A stretch of DNA of 64,000 bases from Phenylobacterium sp. (GCF_004297125.1 NZ_SCVD01000039.1:1-64000), one strand, 5' to 3'. Counted from the stretch's first letter, positions 44,895-52,875 are shown. Notes: generated from the letters alone by a model not told the origin. Translations and numbers: made by a program.

Positions 44895-44986
44895 GCTAAT
44901 TTTATCAAGCACCGCTCGGCAAACTTGCTAATTTTAGTACGCAGAGCGTGGCGCACTTGACATTTAACCCTGCTAAGTCCACTTAG
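44895..44986. promoter_or_regulatory. Divergent promoter region with repeated operator-like motifs
   Basis: GCTAATTTTA occurs at 44895-44904 and 44927-44936, the second inside the palindrome CTAATTTTAG. A perfect palindrome CTAAGTCCACTTAG lies at 44973-44986. TTGACA (44957-44962) is a good -35 box for the plus-strand operon, and the palindrome covers the expected -10 position. Binding by the XRE protein is inferred. Confidence 0.6.
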
Positions 44987-45031
44987 ATTTCCAGGCCGGC
45001 CGCGTTGGTCCCGCCGCATGGAGGTCTTCCA

Positions 45032-45472
45032 ATGAACCAAGAACGTTCCGAGCGGCCGGACCGCGACGATGTCATCGTCATCCGCGAATCCGACGGCGAT
45101 GTGGTCACCGTCCGCGACCGCGCCGACGACGACGTCGCCGTCGAGGTGAAGGTCCGCCACGAGCACGGCCGCGAGATCATCGAGATCGATATCGTCGACA
45201 TCGAGGAGTGCGGCCGCGAGAACCGCTGTCCGCCGCCGGCGCATCGTTACAAGGTGAAGATCGACGGCAAGCCCTACGTCTTCGACAAGCGCGTCGTCAC
45301 CGGCCGCGAGATTCTGGAGATGGCCGGCAAGACGCCGCCCGAGCGCTACGAACTCGAGAAGCGGGTGCACGGCGGCGCCTACATCGCCATCGACCTGACC
45401 GAGTGCGTCGATCTCGGCGAGAAGGGCATTGAGGTGTTCGAGTCCTTCCCGCTCGACGAGACGGAGGGCTGA
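45032..45472 (+). CDS. Multiubiquitin-domain (ubiquitin-like) protein
   Basis: The 146-residue protein starts at ATG 45032 with GGAGG upstream. The N-terminal 70 residues are highly charged (Asp/Glu/Arg); the C-terminal half matches the multiubiquitin domain (YKVKIDGKPYVFDKRVVTGR, LEMAGKTPPERYELEKRVHG, IDLTECVDLGEKGIEVFESF). It ends in a terminal Gly (DETEG), which could be the conjugated end. It would be the modifier used by the E1-JAB protein encoded downstream. Confidence 0.87.
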   Translation: MNQERSERPDRDDVIVIRESDGDVVTVRDRADDDVAVEVKVRHEHGREIIEIDIVDIEECGRENRCPPPAHRYKVKIDGKPYVFDKRVVTGREILEMAGKTPPERYELEKRVHGGAYIAIDLTECVDLGEKGIEVFESFPLDETEG

Positions 45473-45474
45473 GG

Positions 45475-45858
45475 GTGCGCCGCGCCTTCGACCTCTCCCC
45501 TGAAGACGTCCGGGCGCTGGAAGCGATTGGACGTCCTTGGGAAGCCGTGAAGTCCGCAGGCAGCCGCTTCCTGCTGATCCACGGACACCCCGTACCGAGC
45601 GGCTACAACCACGCGTCGGTCGAGGTCGCGATCAAGCTCGACGTCTATCCGCCCGGGCCGCTGGATATGGCCTACGTCTATCCTGTCTTGGCGCGGGAAG
45701 ACGGCAAGACGATCAATAATCTCGCCATGCTCGAGATCGACGGCCGGGCCTTCCAGCAATGGTCCCGCCACTACGGCTTCCGCTCCGGTGTCGACACGCT
45801 CAGCAGCCATCTGCGCCGCTTCCGCTCCTGGCTCACCCACGAATTCCGCAAACGCTGA
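45475..45858 (+). CDS. E2/UBC-like protein without cysteine
   Basis: The 127-residue protein starts at GTG 45475, 2 bases after the modifier gene. It resembles the prokaryotic E2 family E found in these operons: FLLIHGHPVPSGYNHASVEV, IKLDVYPPGPLDMAYVYP, RHYGFRSGVDTLSSHLRRF. The whole protein has no Cys, so it cannot form an E2 thioester. It may position the modifier or target, as eukaryotic E2 variants do, or use another residue such as a His. Confidence 0.78.
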   Translation: MRRAFDLSPEDVRALEAIGRPWEAVKSAGSRFLLIHGHPVPSGYNHASVEVAIKLDVYPPGPLDMAYVYPVLAREDGKTINNLAMLEIDGRAFQQWSRHYGFRSGVDTLSSHLRRFRSWLTHEFRKR

Positions 45859-45869
45859 AAGGCTTACCG

Positions 45870-47246
45870 ATGAACCTCCTGCGCATGACCCGGCGGCAAC
45901 ACGGCCAGTTGCACGCCCACCTCTTCCCGGGCGACGGCGCTGAAGCCGTCGCTTTGGCGATCTGCGGTCGCGCGGAGGCCCTCAACCGGCGCCTTTGGAC
46001 CGTCCACGAGATCGTCGAGATCCCGCATGACGCCTGTATCCGCGCGCCCGAGTTCGTGACGTGGCCGACGTCGGCGCTGAAGCAGCGGCTGTCGGACGTC
46101 GCGGGCAAGGGGATGTCGGTCTTGAAGCTGCATTCCCACCCGACCGGCCTGCGCGCCTTCTCGGCCCGCGACGACCGCTCCGACGCCGAGTTGTTCGCGG
46201 CGGTGGAGCGGCGCGCGCCCGGCGCCCACCTGTCGGCCGTGATGGTCCCCGACGGCGAGCTGCTGGTCCGGGTCATGAGCGCAGGCCGCGTCCGCGGCTG
46301 GATTGACCGCGTCACGGTCGTCGGCGACGACCTAGTCTCCTTCGATCGCGATATGGAGAAGGCGCTGCGCGACTTCGACATGCGCCACCGCCAAGCGTTC
46401 GGGGACCGCACAACGGAGCTGCTTTCCGGCATGACGGTCGCGGTCGTCGGGGCCTCGGGCACCGGCAGCCCGTTGATCGAGATGCTGACCCGCCTGGGTG
46501 TGGCCCGCATCATCGTCATCGATCCGGATGTGATCGAGGGCAAGAACCTTAACCGCATCTATGGCGCGACGCGGCGGGATGCACGGGCCGTCCGGAACAA
46601 GGCCGAGACGAGCAGGCGCCATGTCCGCCGCATCGGCCTCGGCACCACCGTCGTCACCCATGAAGGCCGTGTCGACGAGCCCGAGGCGGTGACGCTGCTG
46701 TCTGTCTGCGACTTCGTCTTCGGCTGCGTCGATTCGGTCGAAGGCCGCGATACCCTGAGCCGTCTCTGCGCCTTCTACTGCCTTCCGTTCATCGACATCG
46801 GCGTCCGGCTCGACGCCGATGGAGAGGGCGGCGTCAGCAGCGTTTCCGCCGGCGTCCACTACCTGCAGCCTGGCGGTTCGAGCCTCAAGACGCGGGAGGT
46901 CTACGACGATGCCGATCTCTACGCCGAATTCCTGAAGCGCACCAACCCGACCTTCTACGAGGACCAGCTTCGGCGAGGCTACATCCGCGGCGTCAAGGTC
47001 GACCGCCCGGCGGTGATCAGCATCAACTCGGCGGCGGCGGCTTGCGCGGTCAACGAATTGCTCGCGCGGCTCCACCCCTTCCGGACCATGCCCAACAGTG
47101 AGTTCGCCATCCAGAAGCTGCTGTTCAGCCATGGGCGGATCGCCCACCGACCCGACGGTGAGCCCGACGCCGAGCTGGCTCGCTGGGTCGGCCGTGGCAA
47201 TTGCCGGCCGCTGCTGATGTGCGGCCGCTTGGAGGCCGCGGCGTGA
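45870..47246 (+). CDS. JAB-E1 fusion (deubiquitinase-like plus ThiF adenylyltransferase)
   Basis: The 458-residue protein has an N-terminal JAB/MPN domain with KLHSHPTGLRAFSARDD near residue 89, matching HxHx7SxxD metalloprotease ligands. The C-terminal E1/ThiF domain from about residue 185 has VAVVGASGTGSPLIEML (nucleotide loop), IVIDPDVIEGKNLNRIYGAT and FVFGCVDSVEGR. The same chain could thus both activate the ubiquitin-like protein and process or remove it. A DUF6527 gene follows, overlapping as GTGA. Confidence 0.9.
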   Translation: MNLLRMTRRQHGQLHAHLFPGDGAEAVALAICGRAEALNRRLWTVHEIVEIPHDACIRAPEFVTWPTSALKQRLSDVAGKGMSVLKLHSHPTGLRAFSARDDRSDAELFAAVERRAPGAHLSAVMVPDGELLVRVMSAGRVRGWIDRVTVVGDDLVSFDRDMEKALRDFDMRHRQAFGDRTTELLSGMTVAVVGASGTGSPLIEMLTRLGVARIIVIDPDVIEGKNLNRIYGATRRDARAVRNKAETSRRHVRRIGLGTTVVTHEGRVDEPEAVTLLSVCDFVFGCVDSVEGRDTLSRLCAFYCLPFIDIGVRLDADGEGGVSSVSAGVHYLQPGGSSLKTREVYDDADLYAEFLKRTNPTFYEDQLRRGYIRGVKVDRPAVISINSAAAACAVNELLARLHPFRTMPNSEFAIQKLLFSHGRIAHRPDGEPDAELARWVGRGNCRPLLMCGRLEAAA

Positions 47247-47605
47247 TCGGGTGGGCCATTCGCCAGTGCCGACGTGTCGCCTCGGGCGTTGCCCGTCTCG
47301 CGCGCTGGACGCCGCCCTGGTCCGATCGTCGGATCAAGGTCGCCTATGTCCACTCGGCGCCAGATCGACCGAAGGCGCGGCGCCTCTATGTCACGACTAC
47401 CATGCAGGGTCCGGTGTTCGGATGCATGCTGTGTCCGTGTGGATGTCGAGAGACGCTCCATGTGAGGTTCCTGCCGAACCGTCGACCGCGCTGGGATCTC
47501 GTCGTGGGGGCCGATCGCACCGCGACTCTGCATCCGTCCGTCTGGCGTCAAGTCGGATGCGGGAGCCATTTCATCCTGACCAAAGGCAACGTGCGCTGGT
47601 GCTAG
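47243..47605 (+). CDS. DUF6527 family zinc-binding protein
   Basis: The 120-residue protein starts at GTG 47243, coupled to the E1 gene. The Cys cluster FGCMLCPCGCRETLHVRF and the C-terminal SVWRQVGCGSHFILTKGNVRWC-type block match DUF6527, a family repeatedly encoded with multiubiquitin, E2-like and E1 genes. A zinc site is likely; the role is unknown. It may be the last gene of the operon. Confidence 0.83.
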   Translation: MIGWAIRQCRRVASGVARLARWTPPWSDRRIKVAYVHSAPDRPKARRLYVTTTMQGPVFGCMLCPCGCRETLHVRFLPNRRPRWDLVVGADRTATLHPSVWRQVGCGSHFILTKGNVRWC

Positions 47606-47712
47606 GCGAGTCCTCCGCACGGAGGCTCATGATGACACTCTGGCGCGGCGCTTGCGGTTAAGGCCAAGCTTCCCATCTTTTTTAGTCCAAACCACGAACA
47701 AGGAGCTACGCT

Positions 47713-47853
47713 ATGGCTAAAGGTTCGAAGACGTTTCCCATCGGTCGCAACGCCGAAACCGGCCGCCTTACTCCGGTGAAGGTCGCGCAGGCCAAGCCGA
47801 AGACCCATACGGTTGAGCGCATGCCCAAGCCTGGTCGCGGCGACAGCAAATAA
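47713..47853 (+). CDS. Small basic protein (46 residues)
   Basis: A 46-residue peptide with ribosome site AAGGAG 7 bases before the ATG. It reads MAKGSKTFPIGRNAETGRLT and ends VERMPKPGRGDSK. I recall short proteins with the pattern GRxAxTGxxxPVKxA...PKPGxGD in many alphaproteobacteria, often mislabelled multidrug transporter; the function is unknown. It lies 107 bases after the ubiquitin-like operon and may be independent. Confidence 0.65.
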   Translation: MAKGSKTFPIGRNAETGRLTPVKVAQAKPKTHTVERMPKPGRGDSK

Positions 47854-47868
47854 CCCACAGTCTGCGCC

Positions 47869-47914
47869 GGACGAAGGTCGCGCTCGTCTACAAAGACGGG
47901 AGCGACCTTCGTCC
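47869..47914. terminator. Long hairpin, bidirectional terminator candidate
   Basis: Arms of 21 bases (47869-47889 and 47894-47914), GGACGAAGGTCGC / GCGACCTTCGTCC at the base, with four mismatches toward the loop ACAA. It lies between the small-protein gene and the convergent ArsR gene. No T-run is seen. Confidence 0.6.
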
Positions 47915-47966
47915 GCTCCCGGCACCGATCTCAATGTCCTGTGTTGGCGCATTCCAGCCAGGCTAT

Positions 47967-48635
47967 TCAGCCTGGCGAAACACTCGCGGTCACCACCGTG
48001 CGTCCCGCCCGACGCCATTCGGGCAGCCCGCCGTCCAGGCGCCGTGCGAGGCGCCCGCGGGTTCGCAGTAAGCTGACCGCCTGGAACGCCAGGACGCACC
48101 AAGGGCCACGGCAGTAGGCGACGATCTCGCGGTCGGCGGGCAACGCCGCGAGAGCGTCCGAAAGGTCCGCGAGCGGCACGTTCAGCGCACCCGGCAGATG
48201 GCCGTCCGCGAACTCATCGGGCGGCCGGACGTCCAGCAACGTCACCAGCCCGTCGGAGAGCCTCCGCTCCAGCTCGACAAAACTCACCTCTTCGAGGCGG
48301 TCGCGGGCATGGAAGTAGTCCTCGATCACCGCCTGCGCCTGGGCGGTGTGGCGCTCGGCGACCTGCCGGAGCGCGGCCAGGAGGTCGTGAACGTCGTCCG
48401 ACGCGAGCCGGTAGACGATCTGCTTTCCGCGCCGCTCGGCTTCGACAAGGCCGACGCGCTTCAGCGCCTGAAGGTGCTGGGAGGCGTTGGCGAAGCTGAG
48501 GTCGGCCTTGAGGGCCAGCGCCTCCACAGGCTTCTCGCCCTGGGCCAGATACTCCAGGAGGTCGAGGCGATGCGGGTTCCCCAGCGCGCGCGCCACGGCC
48601 GCGAACGCGGTGAAGAGCTGGATTTTCGGCGACAT
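47967..48635 (-). CDS. ArsR-family regulator fused to rhodanese domain
   Basis: The 222-residue protein has an ArsR winged helix (about residues 1-95: ARALGNPHRLDLLEYLAQGE, ANASQHLQALKRVGLVEAER) and a C-terminal rhodanese domain (LLDVRPPDEFADGHLPGALN) with active-site Cys in VAYCRGPWC near residue 170. Such fusions sense reactive sulfur or persulfide in some bacteria. A clear operator lies in the divergent gap at 48654-48671. Start ATG 48635 is chosen at the ArsR N-terminus. Confidence 0.88.
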   Translation of the reverse strand: MSPKIQLFTAFAAVARALGNPHRLDLLEYLAQGEKPVEALALKADLSFANASQHLQALKRVGLVEAERRGKQIVYRLASDDVHDLLAALRQVAERHTAQAQAVIEDYFHARDRLEEVSFVELERRLSDGLVTLLDVRPPDEFADGHLPGALNVPLADLSDALAALPADREIVAYCRGPWCVLAFQAVSLLRTRGRLARRLDGGLPEWRRAGRTVVTASVSPG

Positions 48636-48653
48636 TCGTCCAGGCCGTTTACA

Positions 48654-48671
48654 TTCAAGAGAGTTCTTGAA
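48654..48671. promoter_or_regulatory. ArsR-type operator
   Basis: TTCAAGA-GAGT-TCTTGAA is a perfect 7-bp inverted repeat in the 74-base gap between the divergent ArsR-rhodanese and methyltransferase genes. The form is typical of ArsR-family binding sites, so the regulator probably represses both directions. Confidence 0.75.
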
Positions 48672-48709
48672 TATCATGAACCGCTTCCCTCGAACAATGG
48701 CGAGCGGCA

Positions 48710-49342
48710 ATGGCAGAGACCCCTAGGTCGCACTGGGAGACAGTCTATGGCGAGAAGCGCGTCGACGGCGTCAGCTGGTTCGAGGCCAAGCCGGCGCGCT
48801 CGCTGGCCCTGATCGATTCCCTCGACGTCGCGCTCGACGACGCCATCATCGATGTCGGGGGCGGCGCGTCCCTGCTGGTGGACGAGCTCCTGCGGCGCGG
48901 GTTCCGGGACCTCAGCGTCCTCGACATCGCAATCAATTCCCTCGCGCTCGCGAGGGCGCGCCTCGGGACCCGCGCGGCGGAGGTGAGCTGGCTCGTCGAG
49001 GACGTGACCCTGTGGCAGCCGCCGCGCGACCGCTACGCCCTCTGGCATGACCGGGCCGTGTTCCACTTCCTGATCGAGGCGGCCGACCGCCAGGCCTATA
49101 TGCGGGCCGTGACACGGGGGCTGCGCCCGGGCGGTCATCTGATCCTTGCGACCTTCGCTCCGTCCGGACCGGAACGCTGCAGCGGCCTTCCGGTCCAGCG
49201 ATACCATAGCGGCGAGCTGGCGGCGGCCGTGGGTCCCGCGTTCGAACTCATCAGAAGCGAGATGGCGGCGCATCTCACGCCGGGCGGGGCGACGCAGGAC
49301 TTCACCTGGTGCGTCTTCGAGAAGCGGGGTCTGACGTCGTGA
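48710..49342 (+). CDS. Class I SAM-dependent methyltransferase
   Basis: The 210-residue protein has a Rossmann methyltransferase fold: IIDVGGGASLLVDELL (motif I, about residue 45), LSVLDIAINSLALAR (motif II), YALWHDRAVFHFL (motif IV, about residue 118) and GLRPGGHLILATF. The N-terminal SHWETVYG followed by VSWFE is common in thiol or metalloid methyltransferases of this type. It is divergent from ArsR-rhodanese and coupled (GTGA) to the next gene. Substrate unknown. Confidence 0.87.
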   Translation: MAETPRSHWETVYGEKRVDGVSWFEAKPARSLALIDSLDVALDDAIIDVGGGASLLVDELLRRGFRDLSVLDIAINSLALARARLGTRAAEVSWLVEDVTLWQPPRDRYALWHDRAVFHFLIEAADRQAYMRAVTRGLRPGGHLILATFAPSGPERCSGLPVQRYHSGELAAAVGPAFELIRSEMAAHLTPGGATQDFTWCVFEKRGLTS

Positions 49343-50169
49343 CCGAAGCCGCCCCGCCTCCGATCGTTCGCAGGCGAGCCCATGCAGCGCCGTCGGTCTT
49401 CCAGCCGCAGAACCTCCTGCGCGAAGCCCGCCGCCAGAAGGGGCTTGCGGTTGTGGCCATGCCGCAGGTCTGCGTGCTGGATCCTGACGGCGATCTGGTG
49501 CGCAGACTTACCCAGGCTGGACGGGCTCACCGCGACCCGTCCTGGGCCTGCTACCACACGGACCTCCACCGCACGCAGCTCGGCGGGCGCGAGATCGGCA
49601 TCGTGGGCTGCGCGGTCGGCGCGGCGTTCGCCGTGCTGGTCGCCGAGCAGCTCTTCGCCTCGGGCTGCGAGCTGCTGATCAGTGTGACCTCCGCGGGCCA
49701 GCTCGCCGCCAAGGGCGCGCCACCCTATTTCGTGCTGATCGAGAAGGCCCTGCGCGACGAGGGTGTGAGCTACCACTATCTACCACCGGGCGACTTCAGC
49801 GCCGCACCCCTGCACCTGCTGCAGGCGTTGGAGGGCGCGTTCGACGGGCTGACCCAGACGGTTCACCTCGGCGCCGTCTGGACAACCGACGCGCCTTTCC
49901 GCGAGACCGCGGACGACATCGACGCCATGGTCGCGCGCGGCCTCGTCGCCGTCGAGATGGAGGCCGCCGGCCTCTATGCCATGGCGCAGGCGCGAGGACG
50001 CGACGTGGTTTGCTTCGCCCATGTGACCAACCAGATGGGGCAGGCCGGGGATTTCGAGAAGGGTGAAGCGGACGGCGTGACGGACAGCCTTGCGGTGATC
50101 CAAGCCACGATCGCCCGCGTGCAGGCGCTGGGCGCGGGGCGAGTCGACGCGCGCGCCCAACAGCGCTGA
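49339..50169 (+). CDS. Nucleoside phosphorylase-like protein
   Basis: The 276-residue protein starts at GTG 49339, overlapping the previous stop. It matches the PNP/UDP phosphorylase fold: IGIVGCAVGAAFAVLVAEQL, LLISVTSAGQLAA, AVWTTDAPFRET and VAVEMEAAGLYAMAQARGRD (the family Glu-Met-Glu ribose-binding segment). It would split a nucleoside with phosphate; the base is not predictable. It appears to be in one operon with the methyltransferase, possibly recycling a methylated nucleoside. Confidence 0.85.
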   Translation: MTEAAPPPIVRRRAHAAPSVFQPQNLLREARRQKGLAVVAMPQVCVLDPDGDLVRRLTQAGRAHRDPSWACYHTDLHRTQLGGREIGIVGCAVGAAFAVLVAEQLFASGCELLISVTSAGQLAAKGAPPYFVLIEKALRDEGVSYHYLPPGDFSAAPLHLLQALEGAFDGLTQTVHLGAVWTTDAPFRETADDIDAMVARGLVAVEMEAAGLYAMAQARGRDVVCFAHVTNQMGQAGDFEKGEADGVTDSLAVIQATIARVQALGAGRVDARAQQR

Positions 50170-50209
50170 GCGGCCAACCGGCAGCGACAAGGACAGGGGA
50201 GGACGGACG

Positions 50210-50596
50210 GTGAAGGCACAGTGGGAGGGTGGATGCCTTTGCGGCGCGGTGCGCTTTCGCGCCACGGGTCAGCCCCAGTGGGTCGCCTGGTGCCATTGCG
50301 AGAGCTGCCGCCGGCACAGCGGCGGGCCGGTCTCGGTGTTCGTGGCGTTTCCCGAGGCCGAGGTGGAAACCACACACGGGGCGGTCGCGACGTTCCGCTC
50401 GTCGCCCGGCACCGTGCGGGGCTTCTGCGCGACCTGCGGTTCGACGCTTACCTGCCAGGGCGACGCGCGGCCGGGCGAGCTGCACATCCACGTCGGTGCG
50501 TTCGACGATGCGCCGGCGCTTGCGCCCAGCTTCCACATCTACCCGGAGGAGCGCCTTCCCTGGCTCTGCCTCGCCGAGCCTGCGCAGACCGCGTGA
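50210..50596 (+). CDS. GFA family zinc protein
   Basis: The 128-residue protein starts at GTG 50210 with GGGGAGG upstream. Zinc-binding motifs of the glutathione-dependent formaldehyde-activating family are visible: GCLCGAVRF, WCHCESCRRHSGG and FCATCGSTLT. Family members bind small thiols or are of unknown function. Stop overlaps the next gene's GTG. Confidence 0.88.
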   Translation: MKAQWEGGCLCGAVRFRATGQPQWVAWCHCESCRRHSGGPVSVFVAFPEAEVETTHGAVATFRSSPGTVRGFCATCGSTLTCQGDARPGELHIHVGAFDDAPALAPSFHIYPEERLPWLCLAEPAQTA

Positions 50597-51651
50597 TCGA
50601 GGGCCCCGCCACCGCCGAGCTGCTCGTTCGAGGGGCCGCCATCGGCATCTTCGTCCTGCTGGCCGTCCGGATCGGGGTGGGCGCGCGAACGTCCGCGCGT
50701 GTGACGGGCGCGCTGTTCGCCTTGGCGGCCGGCGCGCACACGATCACCCAGTCTGCCCCCGCCATGCAGCTCCTCGGGCACGCCAACGCCGCGCCCTGGG
50801 CGCTCTCGGTGATGGGCGCCGGCCTTTTCTGGGCCTTCGCCATGGAGCTGTTCGGCGACCACGGCCGGCTCTCGCCGATCCGGCTCGCGCCGGCTGCGGC
50901 GCTTCTCGCCGTCGGCGTCGCGGCAAAGCTTGTCCCGGAGGCGATCGCGCGACACCTCTGGCTGGCCCACAACCTGATCGGCGCCGCCTTGCTGCTGCAC
51001 CTGCTGGCCGTGGTCTGGACCGGGTGGCGCGGTGATCTGGTCGAGGCGCGGCGGCGTCTGCGCGGTCCGCTGCTGGCCTCGGCGGCGATCTATGCCCTGA
51101 TCGTAGCGGCCGTGCAGATCGGCGAACTCTATGTCGGTCCGGCGACGGGCCTCTCGTTCCTCGCGGCGATCACCCTCCTGACGCTCAGCGTGGCCAGCGG
51201 CCTGGTCTTCCTGCGCGACGATCCGCAGCTCTTCGGGGGAAGCGCGGCGCGGCCGGCGGCGCGCCGGGTGGCCGCGCGCGACGAGCCCTTGCTGCGGCGG
51301 CTGACCGAAGCGCTGGATCGCGACGAGGTCTGGCGGGAGGACGGCCTCAGCATCGGGACGCTGGCCGAACGCCTGGGCGTGGCGGAGCATCACCTGCGCC
51401 GCCTCATCAACGAGGGCCTCGGCTACCGCAACTTCGCCGCCTTCCTGAACGAACGCCGGATCGACGCGGCGAAGGCGGTGCTGGCCGATCCGGCCAAGGC
51501 CAGGACAGCCGTCTCGACCGTCGCCTTCGAGGTGGGCTTCAGTTCGCTCGCGCCGTTCAACCGCACCTTCCGGGATATCACCGGCGTGACGCCGACCGCT
51601 TGGCGGCAGGCCGCGCTCTCCTCGAATCCGGACGATCCTCCTCGAAACTGA
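50593..51651 (+). CDS. Membrane-anchored AraC-type regulator
   Basis: The 352-residue protein starts at GTG 50593 (GTGA overlap). The first 210 residues form about seven transmembrane helices, and the last 120 form an AraC DNA-binding domain (SIGTLAERLGVAEHHLRRLI, TVAFEVGFSSLAPFNRTFRD, TGVTPTAWRQ). A membrane sensor fused to AraC suggests direct response to a membrane or periplasmic signal. Target genes are unknown. Confidence 0.88.
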   Translation: MIEGPATAELLVRGAAIGIFVLLAVRIGVGARTSARVTGALFALAAGAHTITQSAPAMQLLGHANAAPWALSVMGAGLFWAFAMELFGDHGRLSPIRLAPAAALLAVGVAAKLVPEAIARHLWLAHNLIGAALLLHLLAVVWTGWRGDLVEARRRLRGPLLASAAIYALIVAAVQIGELYVGPATGLSFLAAITLLTLSVASGLVFLRDDPQLFGGSAARPAARRVAARDEPLLRRLTEALDRDEVWREDGLSIGTLAERLGVAEHHLRRLINEGLGYRNFAAFLNERRIDAAKAVLADPAKARTAVSTVAFEVGFSSLAPFNRTFRDITGVTPTAWRQAALSSNPDDPPRN

Positions 51652-51733
51652 AGGAGGCTGCGCGTTTTCGCGGACGGCGAGACGCAGCCCCCGCCGCCCG
51701 GGCCATGTGCCTCCCTCACAACGGAGGTTCCTC

Positions 51734-52400
51734 ATGTCCCTCGACACCCTGTCCGAGTTCGCCGCGAGGTGGCTGCTCAACATCTCGGTCGATCTCAGGA
51801 ACTACGCGATCTTCGCGATCGCCACCTGGTTCATCCTCTGGGTGCTGCTCGCCCGCCCGCTACGCAGCATCAAGATCCGCGACGAGACGCCGCCCGCGCG
51901 TCAGCTGCTGATCGAGTTCGCGATCTCACTGCGGTCGCTGGCGGTCTTCTCGACCGTCGGCGTGATGCTGTTCGCTCTGGAGCGCGCCGGCCACCTGCCG
52001 GGACCGGCGCGGGCCGCGCAGTGGGGACCGGGCTGGACCGTCGCCTCTCTGGTGCTGATGATCATCGCCCAGGACACCTACTTCTACTGGACCCACCGGG
52101 CGATGCATGACCCGCGGCTGTTCCGCGCCTTCCATCGCCGCCACCACCGCTCGCACAACCCCTCGCCGCACCCTGGGCCACAGCGGCTACGAACTCTATC
52201 CGGCCAGCCGCGACGGCGAGCCGCTCATCGGCTGGCTCACGAGCGTCACCCACCACGACCTGCATCACGCGCAGGCCGGCTGGAACTACGGCCTGTGGTT
52301 CACCTGGTGGGACCGACTGATGGGCACCGAGCACCCCGAGTATCTGGCCCGGTTCGCCGCAGCCAAGGGCGTGCGCCGTCCGGCGTCGGAGGCGGCTTGA
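51734..52400 (+). pseudogene. Sterol desaturase/fatty acid hydroxylase family, internal deletion with frameshift
   Basis: The N-terminal part reads well with membrane helices and QDTYFYWTHRAMHD plus FHRRHHRSHNPSP, the first di-iron histidine clusters. The frame then continues as nonsense, while another frame resumes TLGHSGYELYPASRDGEPLI and VTHHDLHHAQAGWNYGLWFT, the last histidine cluster. From the usual family length about 55 residues are missing at the join (about 52160-52185). The enzyme should be dead. The reading frame restored at the end overlaps the next start (TGATG). Confidence 0.82.
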
Positions 52401-52873
52401 TGTGCCGCATCGCAAGCCTGTCCGCCTGCATGCTCGGCCTCGCGACGGCCTTTCCAGCCGCGAGCGCTGAAGCTCGGTCCGACCTCGCCGGCCGCTGGGC
52501 GACCGAAGGCTTCGGCTCCATCGTCGAGGTCCGACCGTGCGCCACGGCGCCTGCGGAGATGTGCGGCCGGATCGTCTGGCTCTGGGCGCCGTCGCCGGGC
52601 GGGCGGCTCCGGGTCGATCAGCACAATCCGGACCCCGCGTTGCGGACGCGCCCTCTGGTGGGCGTCGAGATCATCCGCGGTTTGCGGCCGGCGGGCGCCG
52701 GCGCCTGGACCGGCGGGCGTCTCTACAATCCCGACGATGGGCGGACCTACACCGGCGCGGTGCGCCTCGGCGACGGCCAGCTCGAGCTGCGCGGCTGCGC
52801 CCTCAATATCGTCTGCAAGCGCCAGACCTGGCGGCGGCCTCAGGACGTGCTGGCCGCGTCGCGGGCGCCCTGA
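52400..52873 (+). CDS. DUF2147 secreted protein
   Basis: The 157-residue protein has a signal peptide (about residues 1-23) and the DUF2147 pattern: DLAGRWATEGFGSIVEVRPC, CGRIVWLW, PLVGVEIIRGLRPAGAGAWT-GGRLYNPDDGRTYTG and LELRGCALNIVCKRQTWRR. The family is periplasmic with unknown function. Start TGATG overlaps the broken desaturase gene. Confidence 0.87.
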   Translation: MCRIASLSACMLGLATAFPAASAEARSDLAGRWATEGFGSIVEVRPCATAPAEMCGRIVWLWAPSPGGRLRVDQHNPDPALRTRPLVGVEIIRGLRPAGAGAWTGGRLYNPDDGRTYTGAVRLGDGQLELRGCALNIVCKRQTWRRPQDVLAASRAP

Positions 52874-52875
52874 TC

